Origin: Paenibacillus sinensis
GTDB lineage: Bacteria > Bacillota > Bacilli > Paenibacillales > Paenibacillaceae
DNA length: 64,000 bases
Direction: 5' to 3'
Assembly (NCBI RefSeq): GCF_019904155.1
Contig: NZ_JAHCMB010000051.1
Span: 1 to 64,000 of the forward strand
Under the pieces are notes generated by a model. That model saw nothing but the letters and a program-made list of their open reading frames with translations. It was not told the DNA's origin and did not search any database. Within the stretch, counting starts at the first letter, position 1. Every line of letters starts with the position of its first letter. Of the stretch, positions 9,731 through 18,608 are shown piece by piece. Made by a program: the position numbers and the translations under genes.

Positions 9731-9771
9731 ACAAAAGTCTCTCAACCGTCAGCCGGTGGAGAGACTTTTGC
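9731..9771. terminator. Bidirectional terminator between permease and cotJC
   Basis: AAAAGTCTCTC (9733-9743) pairs with GAGAGACTTTT (9759-9769). It serves the rightward permease genes and possibly the leftward cotJ operon. Confidence 0.8.
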
Positions 9772-9827
9772 GTTATCGTATGCGGCCTGCCCGGAACAAG
9801 CCGGGAAACCCTGTTTAGAAATCCTGC

Positions 9828-10397
9828 TTAAAATACCTTCTTGTATTCCCTGTCTTCCTTCAGAATTTCTACCGCTTCCCGGAAACGCTGGGAATGCACG
9901 ATTTCCCGCTCCCGGAGAAATTTGAGACTGTCCATCAAGTCCACGTCATCGGTCATGTTGATCAGCCACTGATATGTAGCCCGTGCTTTCTCTTCCGCCG
10001 CGATGTCCTCGTACAGATCGGCAATCGGGTCGCCTTTGGCCTGGATATAGGCCGCCGTAAAGGGAACTCCCCCCGCATTCTCGTAGAACAGCGCCGAATC
10101 ATGATTCACGTAATGAGCGCCTAGCCCGGCCTCCTCCAGCTGCTGCGGCGTCGCATCCTTCGTCAGCTTGTAGACCATCGTCGCGATCATCTCTAAATGG
10201 GCGAGTTCCTCCGTGGAAATATCGGTGAGCAGCCCGATAATTTTGCCCGGGATCGAATACCGCTGGTTCATATAGCGGAGGGCGGCGGCAAGCTCCCCGT
10301 CCGCGCCCCCGTACTGCTCGATCAGAAACTTCGCCATGCGCGTATCGCATTTGCTAACCCGGACCGGATACTGCAGTTTTTTCTCATAGACCCACAT
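9828..10397 (-). CDS. cotJC: Spore coat protein CotJC, manganese-catalase fold
   Basis: Inner spore-coat protein of the manganese catalase superfamily, 189 residues, the usual CotJC length. The four-helix bundle metal ligands are visible as Glu and His residues in EELAHLEMIATMVYKL, EEKARATYQWL and REREIVHSQRF. It is the last gene of the cotJ operon, which in Bacillus subtilis is expressed in the mother cell under sigma E. It may protect spores from peroxide, but its enzymatic activity cannot be judged here. Confidence 0.93.
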   Translation of the reverse strand: MWVYEKKLQYPVRVSKCDTRMAKFLIEQYGGADGELAAALRYMNQRYSIPGKIIGLLTDISTEELAHLEMIATMVYKLTKDATPQQLEEAGLGAHYVNHDSALFYENAGGVPFTAAYIQAKGDPIADLYEDIAAEEKARATYQWLINMTDDVDLMDSLKFLREREIVHSQRFREAVEILKEDREYKKVF

Positions 10398-10425
10398 GCG
10401 TTAACCTCCTTCTTCGTTACAGTCT

Positions 10426-10692
10426 CTACACCTGCCACGGCCAAGGCGGCTCGTTCCATTCCCACGGACATTTGGAGTAGGCTCGCCCGAAGTTCTGCAG
10501 AGGGCCGTACAACTCCTGAAACTGCTTGGCGCACCGCGTGCGTTCCTGAGTCAACTGGTTGAACTGCGTAATAGCCTTGAGATCGGTCGGGTGGGTATCC
10601 AGATACAGATTAAGCTCCACCAGGGCAAAATCCAGCGTCTGCAGCTGCTCCAGCATCTCATAAAATCGGGGATCGCAGGGGGTCGGTTCCAT
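10426..10692 (-). CDS. cotJB: Spore coat protein CotJB
   Basis: Small spore-coat protein of 88 residues with the typical EQLQTLDFALVELNLYLDTH helix and a C-terminal YSKCPWEWNEPPWPWQV tail. It lies between cotJA and cotJC, starting 3 bases after the cotJA stop, so translation is probably coupled. Its molecular role beyond coat assembly is unknown. Confidence 0.93.
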   Translation of the reverse strand: MEPTPCDPRFYEMLEQLQTLDFALVELNLYLDTHPTDLKAITQFNQLTQERTRCAKQFQELYGPLQNFGRAYSKCPWEWNEPPWPWQV

Positions 10693-10695
10693 GGT

Positions 10696-11148
10696 TCAGT
10701 CGCCTCCTCTCTCTTGCGGGCAGTACGTGCTGGACAGCGCAGGCCACAGCGTACCCACCCTTAGCGCTTCCGGCAGAGAGAACTGCGGAAGATTCGGGGG
10801 CTGAAAGCCCAGGAACAGCTGTGGCGGAACGACGTACGTCTTACAGTGTATAGGCGGACAGGGATCGAACGGACCCGCAAATACCGGATAGACACGTTCC
10901 TGGGAGTTCGGCGTGTTCGGCATGCTCGGCATGTTCGACATGTTCGGCATGTTCGGCATGCTCGACATGTTCGGCATGCTCGACATGTTCGGCATGCTCG
11001 ACATGTTCGGCGTGTTCGACATGTTCGGCATGCTAGGCATGCTAGGCATGTTCGACATGTTCGGCATGCTTGACATGTTCGGCATGCCCGGCATACTCGG
11101 CATGCTTGACATGTTCGGCATGCTCGGCGATTGCGTAATCATCGGCAC
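10696..11148 (-). CDS. cotJA: Spore coat protein CotJA with Met-rich repeat extension
   Basis: The conserved CotJA domain occupies about residues 85-150 (VYPVFAGPFDPCPPIHCKTY, then a PPQLFLGFQ segment). Ordinary CotJA proteins are only about 65-85 residues. Here the first 80 residues are a tandem array of MPNMSS/MPSMPN-type units, so about a third of the extension is methionine. First gene of cotJABC, with GAAGGAGG before the ATG. The repeat could be a structural coat segment or a metal-binding (MxxM) segment; neither is established. Confidence 0.88.
   Translation of the reverse strand: MPMITQSPSMPNMSSMPSMPGMPNMSSMPNMSNMPSMPSMPNMSNTPNMSSMPNMSSMPNMSSMPNMPNMSNMPSMPNTPNSQERVYPVFAGPFDPCPPIHCKTYVVPPQLFLGFQPPNLPQFSLPEALRVGTLWPALSSTYCPQERGGD
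10909..11121. repeat. In-frame tandem repeat in cotJA
   Basis: Units of 9-18 bases built from ATGCCGAACATG and ATGTCGAGC. Because ACATGT and GCATGC are both palindromic, the array is open on both strands. It is a coding minisatellite: the units are contiguous and there are no unique spacers. Confidence 0.9.
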
Positions 11149-11247
11149 TTCCTCCTTCGCTTCCCCGGCCGTGCCGGGTAGGCGAAAGCCGGGTTATCTT
11201 CGTATTTAATCTATGACCCTCTTCCCCCAAACAGAATCAGACGCACA

Positions 11248-11292
11248 AATAAACCCGGCTTTCACGTCATATGACGCGAAAGCCGGGTTTAT
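11248..11292. terminator. Bidirectional terminator between cotJA leader and CNNM protein gene
   Basis: AAACCCGGCTTTC (11251-11263) pairs with GAAAGCCGGGTTT (11278-11290) around CGTCATATGACG. It probably ends the leftward CNNM/CorC gene. A partial third copy of the arm, CGAAAGCCGGGTT, lies at about 11183-11195 in the cotJA leader. Confidence 0.75.
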
Positions 11293-11330
11293 GTAAATGT
11301 TATTCGGGAGTATGAGCGGCGTCCCGGATC

Positions 11331-12692
11331 TTAGTCGTCCTCTCCTGGCTCCTCTGCAGACTCCTCACCGGATGCAGGCGGCTCCCGGTGAATATTGATG
11401 CGGGTAATCCGCAGCCGGGTGGCTTCCTCTACCTCGAAGATGACATGGTCCAGAATCTTGCGTTTGCCCTTGGCCGGATTGCCCTCAAGCTCCTTGAACA
11501 GCCAGCCGCCGATGGAATCGACCTCTTCATCCTCAATCTGAATGCCGGTCAGATCGTTGACATCCTCGATCAGCATACGGCCATCCACTGAGTAGGAACC
11601 GCCTTCCAGCTTCTCGACGCTTGGGCGCTCATCCTCGAATTCATCATGCAGATCGCCGACGATTTCCTCCAGAATTTCTTCCGCCGTCAGCAGCCCGGCG
11701 GTTCCGCCATACTCGTCCACCACGAGCGTCATCTGGGAATGGTTCTTCTGCATCAGCCGAAGCGCATGGCTGATTTCGATGGACTCCGGTACGTTCAGAA
11801 TCGGGCGTACCAGCGAAGCGAGATCGCTCTGCTGCTGCGGCGAAGCAAGCAGAAAATCGGTGATATGTACGAAACCGATAATCCGGTCCTTGTCCTCAAA
11901 AGCTACCGGATAACGCGAATGCTTCGTCTCCGACACGATTCTGAGGTTCTCTTCCACCGGCAAATTCGTGTACAGGCAGTCCATGTCGGTGCGGGGCAGC
12001 ATCACCTCGCGCGCAAGCAGGTCGGAGAACTCGAAGATATTGTCCATCAGCTTCATTTCATCCTTGTCGATGACCCCGCTCTTGGCGCTCTGGTTCATCA
12101 GAATGCGGATTTCCTCCTCGGAATGCGCGGCCTCTGCCTCGCTCGCCGGTTCAACGCCGACCATCCGCAGCAGCCCGTTGGCTGACGCATTCAGCACCCA
12201 GATGAACGGAAAGAATACCTTGTAGAAGAACATAAGGGGAGCCGACAGCAGCAGCGCCGCGCCTTCTGTCTTCTGAATGGCCAGCGATTTAGGGGCCAGC
12301 TCGCCAAGCACGATATGTAGGAAGGTAATGATACAGAAACCTATAACTACAGAAACGGTAGAAATAAGCGCGTGGTCGGTAACCCCGAGCTTGAACATTA
12401 GCGGCTCGACCAGCAGTTCGGATATAGCCGGTTCGCCAACCCAGCCGAGTCCCAGCGAGGCGAGCGTAATGCCGAATTGGGTCGCCGACAGGTAGGCGTC
12501 AAGGCGGTGATTCACCTTCAGCGCATAAGCCGCCAGCTTATTCCCTTCGGTCTGAAGCTGGGTCAACCGGGACTGCCTCACTTTCACGAGCGAGAATTCT
12601 GCGGCCACAAAGACCCCATTTAAGAAGACGAGCACCAGAACGAGCAGAAGATTGAGTACTAAGCTTCCTATCTCAAATTCCGTATGCACCAC
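11331..12692 (-). CDS. CNNM/CorC-family membrane protein (hemolysin-like)
   Basis: Membrane protein of 453 residues. A DUF21/CNNM domain with four hydrophobic helices covers about 1-195, two CBS domains about 215-335, and a CorC/HlyC domain the C-terminus to about 430. Relatives take part in magnesium homeostasis, probably as Mg efflux, or in membrane ion transport; the hemolysin label is historical. The acidic tail (EESAEEPGEDD) is variable in the family. It is probably transcribed alone, ending at the hairpin at 11248-11292. Confidence 0.9.
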   Translation of the reverse strand: MVHTEFEIGSLVLNLLLVLVLVFLNGVFVAAEFSLVKVRQSRLTQLQTEGNKLAAYALKVNHRLDAYLSATQFGITLASLGLGWVGEPAISELLVEPLMFKLGVTDHALISTVSVVIGFCIITFLHIVLGELAPKSLAIQKTEGAALLLSAPLMFFYKVFFPFIWVLNASANGLLRMVGVEPASEAEAAHSEEEIRILMNQSAKSGVIDKDEMKLMDNIFEFSDLLAREVMLPRTDMDCLYTNLPVEENLRIVSETKHSRYPVAFEDKDRIIGFVHITDFLLASPQQQSDLASLVRPILNVPESIEISHALRLMQKNHSQMTLVVDEYGGTAGLLTAEEILEEIVGDLHDEFEDERPSVEKLEGGSYSVDGRMLIEDVNDLTGIQIEDEEVDSIGGWLFKELEGNPAKGKRKILDHVIFEVEEATRLRITRINIHREPPASGEESAEEPGEDD

Positions 12693-12710
12693 GATAACAA
12701 CGCCTCATTT

Positions 12711-13847
12711 CTACAAAGTGATCGCTTTTCTCGATTTAAAGTCCAGATTTGGATAGTACATATCTTTCACCAACAGATTAGGCCCGCAGCAACCGGCGGC
12801 GTCGCAATGACAGTTCACCGTCTGGTTCAGGTGATGGCGGTCCTGCCATTCTGCAAAAATATCGTCCAGCTTCCGCTCGGCAATATTTCCAAAGGCGGGA
12901 ATGTCCGCAAAGTCTGTCACGAATACATCTCCGGTAAACAAATTGACGTTGACGCGATTCCGCCCGTCCGGATCGTTCCGGACCGTTACCTTCTTCTCTG
13001 ATCTCAGGCGCCGAATCAGCTCCAGATCGCGTCCCTCTTCGCTGCACGCGAAGAAAGGCAGCGTCCCGAAGAGCATCCACATTTCCGGGTCGCGGGCGTC
13101 CAGCAGTGTGTGGATGGCGGCGGCTGTCTCGGCCAGGGACAGCATCGGCAGCGACGAGGCGAAGCTTGACGCATACATCGGATGAACCTCATGTCTGCGG
13201 CAGCCCATGTCGCCGATCAGCCGGTGGATTTCCGGCAGCTTCCGGTGCGTCCGGTAGTTGATCATCGACTCCGCCGAGATGAACATTCCGTCTGCGCTGA
13301 GCCGTTCAGCGTTCTCGATCATCGTGTCGTAGAGACGGTAAGCCGCCTCTTTGGCGACGGGATGACCGCTGCCCGCGAAGCCGACTTCGTGAAAATCGTC
13401 GCCGTTCACGTAATTGAATGAAATATGCATAACGTCCAGGTAAGGGAGCAGCTTCTCATACCGGGAATAGGGCATCGTCAGATTCGAATTGATCTGTGAA
13501 CGCAGTCCTCTGCTCTTGGCATATTGAAGCAGCGGAACAATCACCCCGTCGACGGTGGAAGCCCGGAACATCGGCTCACCGCCGGTTATGCTGATTGTCT
13601 CCAGGTGCTCCGTCTCATCCAGCCGGTCAAGCATCGTCTTCAGCGGCAGCATTTCTCCTTCCTTCATGGTCAGACTGTCCCCTACCGCACAGTGCTCACA
13701 ACGCATGTTGCACAGATTGGTGACGGTCATTTCCACGCTGGTCAGCGTATGTCTTCCATACTTGCGCAGAGAGACGATCGGGTCCCACGGATCATAGTCC
13801 GGCGACAGCTCGCGGAGCTGAGAGGTTTCGGATTGAATAGCTTTCAT
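12711..13847 (-). CDS. yfkAB: YfkAB-type radical SAM protein with CxCxxxxC motif
   Basis: Radical SAM enzyme of 378 residues. The iron-sulfur cluster cysteines are in TNLCNMRCEHCAVG (CxxxCxxC), followed by SITGGEP. Near the C-terminus NCHCDAAGCCGPN gives the CxCxxxxC signature that names the YfkAB group. The substrate is unknown. It starts 18 bases upstream of the CNNM gene on the same strand. Confidence 0.92.
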   Translation of the reverse strand: MKAIQSETSQLRELSPDYDPWDPIVSLRKYGRHTLTSVEMTVTNLCNMRCEHCAVGDSLTMKEGEMLPLKTMLDRLDETEHLETISITGGEPMFRASTVDGVIVPLLQYAKSRGLRSQINSNLTMPYSRYEKLLPYLDVMHISFNYVNGDDFHEVGFAGSGHPVAKEAAYRLYDTMIENAERLSADGMFISAESMINYRTHRKLPEIHRLIGDMGCRRHEVHPMYASSFASSLPMLSLAETAAAIHTLLDARDPEMWMLFGTLPFFACSEEGRDLELIRRLRSEKKVTVRNDPDGRNRVNVNLFTGDVFVTDFADIPAFGNIAERKLDDIFAEWQDRHHLNQTVNCHCDAAGCCGPNLLVKDMYYPNLDFKSRKAITL

Positions 13848-13977
13848 AGGCGTAACTCCTTCAGATGCAGTTGCTTATTCACATTATTAACCCAAAAAAG
13901 TGCCGGGTTCCTCGGTTTTACTTGATATCATACCACGAACGGCGTGAAAAACCCCAATTTTCCCAGAGAACAACAAA

Positions 13978-14066
13978 AGCAGCCGGAAGCGGGAACTTCG
14001 AAGACCTCTCCGGCGTAGGCTTCATTGTTCACGGTTCCCGCTGCGTGCAGGCAGCTTCCGGCGGTC
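13978..14066 (-). terminator. Possible long terminator hairpin of the HD-GYP gene
   Basis: On the minus strand GCCGGAAGC pairs with GCTTCCGGC, with an inner GGGAAC/GTTCCC pair, followed by TGCTTTTGTTG. It is a large, imperfect structure, so the call is tentative. Confidence 0.45.
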
Positions 14067-14096
14067 CTTCCGCGCGGATGTTGTCATTCCCCGCCG

Positions 14097-15173
14097 CTAT
14101 TCCATCACTCCGGAAATCACGACGGACAATACTTGACGAAGATCGATTTCATAAGGGACGATCGGCTCGTTATCCGGTCCCGAATTGACCCGCACGACCG
14201 GTCTGTGCGGAATGCTGGGGTCGATCTTGACGACGACCCCCCGTTCTCCGGTGCTGAGGTTGACGGTCAGACCGATCGGATAAATCGCCACCCGATCCCG
14301 GAATATTTCGAGCTGACTCTGCTCGTAGAGCGTTCCCGAGCCGACATACAGCGCCTCGACCGCCTGATGCGGCAGCATGGCTCTTTTGTAAACCCGGTTG
14401 GATGTCATGGCATCATAAGAATCGGCGACCCCGATCCACTTTGCATACTCGTGAATTTCCGGTCCTTTTAGGCCTCTGGGATAGCCCGAGCCGTTAATCC
14501 GCTCATGATGCTGCAGGGCGCAGTGGGCGGCAACCAGCGGGATGTTGGGCTCCTCCTTTAAAATGTTGAATCCGATCTCGGTGTGCGCCTTCATATGCCG
14601 GAACTCTTCGTCGTTCAGCATCCCCGGCTTCTGGACAATTTTGACCGGAATCTGGGTCTTGCCAATGTCATGAAGCAGCGAGCCAAGACCGAGCGTCCTA
14701 AGCTCGTTCCTGCTATAGCCGTGCGCGATGCCGAGAACAAGGGAGTACAGACAGACATTCAGGGAATGGATGTACAGATAATTGTCTGTTGTATGCATGT
14801 CGTGAAGCATGATCATGGGATCTTCCTGCAGGGACATGTCGTCCAGGATGGAGTCCATGATTCTGGAGAACTTTTTGTCCAGATGGTAGAATCCTTTCGT
14901 GATGCCCGAGCTGTTCGACATCTCCTGAAACTGGCTGCGGATCGCCTTCAGCGCCTGGGTTCGGGTCTCATCATGCAGCATCTCGGGAATCTCGATATCG
15001 TCCGTCAATTCATCATGTATGTATACATAACCGATATCCATGGTAGAAAGACGGCTAATCAGGGAAGAGGTAAGCTCCACACCGTCCGCGAGCAGCACCA
15101 GGCCTTCGTCGTTATATATTTTTTTGCCCAGCTTCATGCCCTCCTGAAGCCGATTGATAGGTACCAAACGCAA
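14097..15173 (-). CDS. HD-GYP domain cyclic-di-GMP phosphodiesterase
   Basis: 358 residues: a short N-terminal domain (about 1-120) found in many clostridial and bacillar HD-GYP proteins, then an HD-GYP domain with HSLNVCLYSL, LLHDIGKTQIP, HHERINGSGYPRGLKG and VADSYDAMTS. All expected metal and GYP residues are present, so it should degrade c-di-GMP. It starts at TTG behind AGGAGTGAG. A second, altered member of the family lies at 18609-19643. Confidence 0.9.
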   Translation of the reverse strand: MRLVPINRLQEGMKLGKKIYNDEGLVLLADGVELTSSLISRLSTMDIGYVYIHDELTDDIEIPEMLHDETRTQALKAIRSQFQEMSNSSGITKGFYHLDKKFSRIMDSILDDMSLQEDPMIMLHDMHTTDNYLYIHSLNVCLYSLVLGIAHGYSRNELRTLGLGSLLHDIGKTQIPVKIVQKPGMLNDEEFRHMKAHTEIGFNILKEEPNIPLVAAHCALQHHERINGSGYPRGLKGPEIHEYAKWIGVADSYDAMTSNRVYKRAMLPHQAVEALYVGSGTLYEQSQLEIFRDRVAIYPIGLTVNLSTGERGVVVKIDPSIPHRPVVRVNSGPDNEPIVPYEIDLRQVLSVVISGVME

Positions 15174-15316
15174 ATGGGCTCACTCCTGCCTAACGGTAAT
15201 AAGGTGCCTAACTGATATCCAACATCTCTTCCTCTACCATACCGTTACTGCCGCATGCGGCAAGGGAGTCGGGTAGGCCCGGCTGGCCGGGCGGCTTGCG
15301 GCCGCCGGGACCGGAA

Positions 15317-16141
15317 TCAGCGCATAATGAACAGCCAGAAGAAGGCCGCGAGAAGGAAACGGTAAATGGCAAAATGGGTCAGCCGGATCTTCTGGATAAA
15401 GCGCATGAACAGCACCACCACCACATAGGCCACAATGAACGAGAGAACAAATCCGATAGCGAACAAACCGAGTGAATCTCCGGTAATTTCTTTGTAGGAA
15501 TCCAGCAGTTCATAGCCGGAAGCCGCGCACATGATCGGAATGGCGATGAGGAACGAGAAGTCGGCTGATGCCTTATAGCTGACGCCGCTCAGCATCCCGC
15601 CTGAGATGGTCGATCCGGAGCGCGAGAAGCCGGGCCACAGAACGGAGATAATCTGGTAGAGACCGATCGCCAGCGCCTGGCCATAAGACAAGTCATCCAT
15701 TTCCTGGGCGGTGATGCGGACTTTCCGCTTGTTGACCCACTCTGCCACGATCATCAAAATACCGCCCGCAACAAGCGCCCACACCACAGTGCTTGCGCTG
15801 AACAGGCTCTTGATAAAGTCCCGGGCGAAGAACGCTACGGCGAGCGCCGGTACAATCCCGAGCAGCACATGGATGAGGTTAAGCCGGGAACGCGGCACTA
15901 CGCCTCCTCTATCGCGCGACCGTCCGATCCCCAGCAAATTCAGAATACGAGTACGGTAGACGACCGCGATCGCCAGAATGGCGCCAAGCTGAATCACGAT
16001 TTCAAAGGTCTTCATCAAATCGTCCTGATCACTGAAGCCCAGAAGCCGCGCAGTCAAGATCATATGACCGGTGGAGGAAACGGGAATAAATTCGGTAATG
16101 CCTTCTACAATTGCCAAAATAATAGCTGTAATAGTATCCAT
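15317..16141 (-). CDS. uppP: Undecaprenyl-diphosphatase UppP (BacA)
   Basis: Integral membrane enzyme of 274 residues that dephosphorylates undecaprenyl diphosphate to recycle the cell-wall lipid carrier; overproduction gives bacitracin resistance. The two signature segments are present: EGITEFIPVSSTGHM at about 14-28 and FSRSGSTISGG at about 173-183. About seven hydrophobic helices. The ATG has GGAGG 7 bases upstream. Confidence 0.96.
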   Translation of the reverse strand: MDTITAIILAIVEGITEFIPVSSTGHMILTARLLGFSDQDDLMKTFEIVIQLGAILAIAVVYRTRILNLLGIGRSRDRGGVVPRSRLNLIHVLLGIVPALAVAFFARDFIKSLFSASTVVWALVAGGILMIVAEWVNKRKVRITAQEMDDLSYGQALAIGLYQIISVLWPGFSRSGSTISGGMLSGVSYKASADFSFLIAIPIMCAASGYELLDSYKEITGDSLGLFAIGFVLSFIVAYVVVVLFMRFIQKIRLTHFAIYRFLLAAFFWLFIMR

Positions 16142-16232
16142 AACGGCCTCCTAAACAATTCAATGTAGGGTTACCAGCCTGGCGGCGTATACCGCCGGCC
16201 GGCCAGTCAACCGGAACAGAAAGCCGAAACGC

Positions 16233-17675
16233 TCAGGGCGTTTCAGACTTCCATCTGGGGATACGGCATTCTTCGAGGCTGCCCGGTCTCTGCAGTTCGA
16301 TCCGAAGCAGATCCCGCAGAAAATAAGGCAAAAGAAACCGCACGTCCTTCCCTTCGGCAATGGATTCGTAGCCAAGCCGGAAGGTGAACATGTCGATCGT
16401 TCCGACCGTGTACGCCTCTTCATCCGCAAGCGGCTGCCCTTCGACAAAAACTGCAACATTGTCATCATAAGGCATGGCGGCCGGATCGTACAAGATGCTT
16501 ATTCCGTCAACCGCTAATCCGCCGAGATATTTGCCGCGAAATCCGTATCCGAAGATGGGCTTCTCCCTGAATTCGGCGCTGAGGCTCTGGCTGAGGGCGG
16601 TCTTGATCTCCCTGCCCGTCAGCGTCATGACGCATGTATTGATCGGAGAAGGGCACAGGCTGTGCAGCATGCCGGTTGTAATCTCCCCTTCAGGGAGCGG
16701 ACCAAGCAGCTGGCCTGAGTTGACCAGGGAGAAGCGCGCGCCTGTAAACCGCCGGATCGCTTGCGCCAACAGATTGGCGAAAGGCGAATCCCCGCCGTTG
16801 TCGAGCTCAAGGCTTCGTCCTGTAATGACAACCGTCTCGCTCAGCGCTTCCCTGCCGCGTTCCAGCGACAGCTGCGCCGCTGCCGACACCCTTTCATCCC
16901 GGCCGGCGGGATCGACGGCTATGCACGATCCTTCCACATATCGGAAAGGCCCCCCCGGAGCTTCGCGTTCGAACACCAGACGCCCGAGATAGCGGCCGAA
17001 TTTGCCCGCCCCGCATACGGCCGTTCCGCCGATCATCAGCGGCTCTTCCAGGAGATGATGCGTGTGCCCGCCCAAGATGGCGTGAACCCCCTCCCCCTCA
17101 AGCGATTCCGCCAGATGTTTGTCGGCAGGCAAGCCCAAGTGGGACAGGATTACGAGAAGGTCCACCTGGGGGGCGAGCAGACGGCACTGCTCCCGCAAGC
17201 ATTCCTCCGGCTCCAGGGCGTCCCAGCCGAGCAGCGAATAAAAGGAAGTGAACGGAACGGTGGCGCCCGTCACTCCGATCTTCACCCCATCCCTCTCCAG
17301 GATGGCATGCTTCTTCATCCACTTCGGAGGCTCACCCGTGGCGCTCTCCACAAAGTTGCAGCATACAACCGGGCACAGAATTCCCGCATAAACGGCGGCC
17401 AGCATTTCGGCGGAGAAGGTAAGGCCTTCATTATTGCCGATCGTAACGGCGTCATAACCGGTAAGATTGATCATATCCATGTTGGCCAGCCCATGGGTTC
17501 CTTCAGTTTCCGCCGCGGCCCTATCCATGTGGTCTCCAATGTCGAACAGCACCACAGGACCTCTGGCGTCTTTCCTCTGCTTGTCCACCGCAGAAGCAAT
17601 CGGGCTCATCCAATCGAAATGGCTATGAATATCATTCGTATGTAGAATCGTAACTCTCCCGGTTTCAAGCCTCAT
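16233..17675 (-). CDS. Metallophosphoesterase/5'-nucleotidase, YunD-like
   Basis: 480 residues: an N-terminal calcineurin-like phosphoesterase domain with HTNDIHSH, DIGDHMD, GNNEG, ILSHLG and GGHTHH (two-metal site), and a C-terminal 5'-nucleotidase domain from about 290. No signal peptide, unlike secreted UshA-type enzymes, so it is probably cytosolic, as in YunD. The start at 17675 is chosen because AAGGAG lies 8 bases upstream and the conserved sequence begins there; the reading frame continues 40 codons further upstream without conserved features. The substrate is uncertain. Confidence 0.85.
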   Translation of the reverse strand: MRLETGRVTILHTNDIHSHFDWMSPIASAVDKQRKDARGPVVLFDIGDHMDRAAAETEGTHGLANMDMINLTGYDAVTIGNNEGLTFSAEMLAAVYAGILCPVVCCNFVESATGEPPKWMKKHAILERDGVKIGVTGATVPFTSFYSLLGWDALEPEECLREQCRLLAPQVDLLVILSHLGLPADKHLAESLEGEGVHAILGGHTHHLLEEPLMIGGTAVCGAGKFGRYLGRLVFEREAPGGPFRYVEGSCIAVDPAGRDERVSAAAQLSLERGREALSETVVITGRSLELDNGGDSPFANLLAQAIRRFTGARFSLVNSGQLLGPLPEGEITTGMLHSLCPSPINTCVMTLTGREIKTALSQSLSAEFREKPIFGYGFRGKYLGGLAVDGISILYDPAAMPYDDNVAVFVEGQPLADEEAYTVGTIDMFTFRLGYESIAEGKDVRFLLPYFLRDLLRIELQRPGSLEECRIPRWKSETP

Positions 17676-17812
17676 CTTCCAAGCTCCTTCCGGCCTTACC
17701 GCTCGTCCCCCAAGGGGGCAGCGGGCTATTTTGTCTATAGTGCCTAGCATAACATTTTCACAGCTATTATGGTATATTGTAGTCATTATGATCATTTCGA
17801 GGTGAATCCAAG

Positions 17813-18538
17813 ATGCACATTTCCATTCGACTTTTTGCGGGTCTGGCCGAGGCTATCGGCTCCCAGGCACTCCGCTACGAGGTGGACGAGCACTCCATAA
17901 CCGCAGGCAGACTTAAAGAGCTGCTGTCCTCCTCGTATCCCGAGGCCGCAGGCCAAATTTCCGTTTCGATGGTAGCGGTCGACCGCGAATACGCGCCCGA
18001 AGACACCGCGATCACCGAAGCCTCGGAAGTTGCCCTGATCCCCCCGGTATCCGGCGGCGAGCCCTCCCATACGGAGGGGGCCTCGCCGGAGAATGACTTG
18101 TACGTCTTGACGGAGAATCCCCTTCTAGCGGAAGAAACCCTGGAGAAAGTGCTGGACAATAACCACGGCGCTTCCCTGGTATTCGTCGGAACCACCCGCG
18201 AAATGACCGGCGAGGAGCGGACCGAGGTTTTATTTTACGAAGCCTATGCCCCTATGGCCCTCGCCAAGCTTGAAGAAATCGGCCGGGAAGTCCGTGAACG
18301 CTGGCAGGGCCGATGCGCCATCTCACACCGTATCGGAACAGTTGCCGTCAAGGAAGCCAGTGTGATCATTGCCGTATCCGCCCCGCACCGCGACGCCTGT
18401 TACGAAGCCAGCCGCTTCGCCATAGAGGAGCTCAAGCGCATGGTTCCAATCTGGAAGAAGGATATCGACACATCAGGCGGAACCTGGAAAGGCGCCGACG
18501 CGAAGTTCAGCGGGCTGTGGCCTAATCCAAAGAGCTGA
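17813..18538 (+). CDS. Fused molybdopterin synthase, MoaD-MoaE
   Basis: One polypeptide holds both subunits of molybdopterin synthase. A MoaD-like ubiquitin fold covers residues 1-82 and ends in Gly81-Gly82. A short linker leads to a MoaE domain at about 93-241, with the conserved lysine region VPIWKKDIDTSGG. MoaD normally needs a free C-terminal Gly-Gly to be thiocarboxylated, so the fused form implies cleavage after Gly82, as described for MoaX of Mycobacterium tuberculosis. No other molybdenum cofactor gene is in the window. GAGGTG precedes the ATG. It is divergent from the phosphoesterase gene. Confidence 0.92.
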   Translation: MHISIRLFAGLAEAIGSQALRYEVDEHSITAGRLKELLSSSYPEAAGQISVSMVAVDREYAPEDTAITEASEVALIPPVSGGEPSHTEGASPENDLYVLTENPLLAEETLEKVLDNNHGASLVFVGTTREMTGEERTEVLFYEAYAPMALAKLEEIGREVRERWQGRCAISHRIGTVAVKEASVIIAVSAPHRDACYEASRFAIEELKRMVPIWKKDIDTSGGTWKGADAKFSGLWPNPKS

Positions 18539-18608
18539 TTTGCAATAGGGCATCCTCCCGATTTATTGTTAGTCCATATTAATATGACAGGCAGAGGTGG
18601 CATTAATT

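Noticed and set aside
10909..11121. Regular short repeats resembling a CRISPR array
   Set aside because: Units are contiguous, in frame, of 9-18 bases and without spacers, and they lie inside cotJA.
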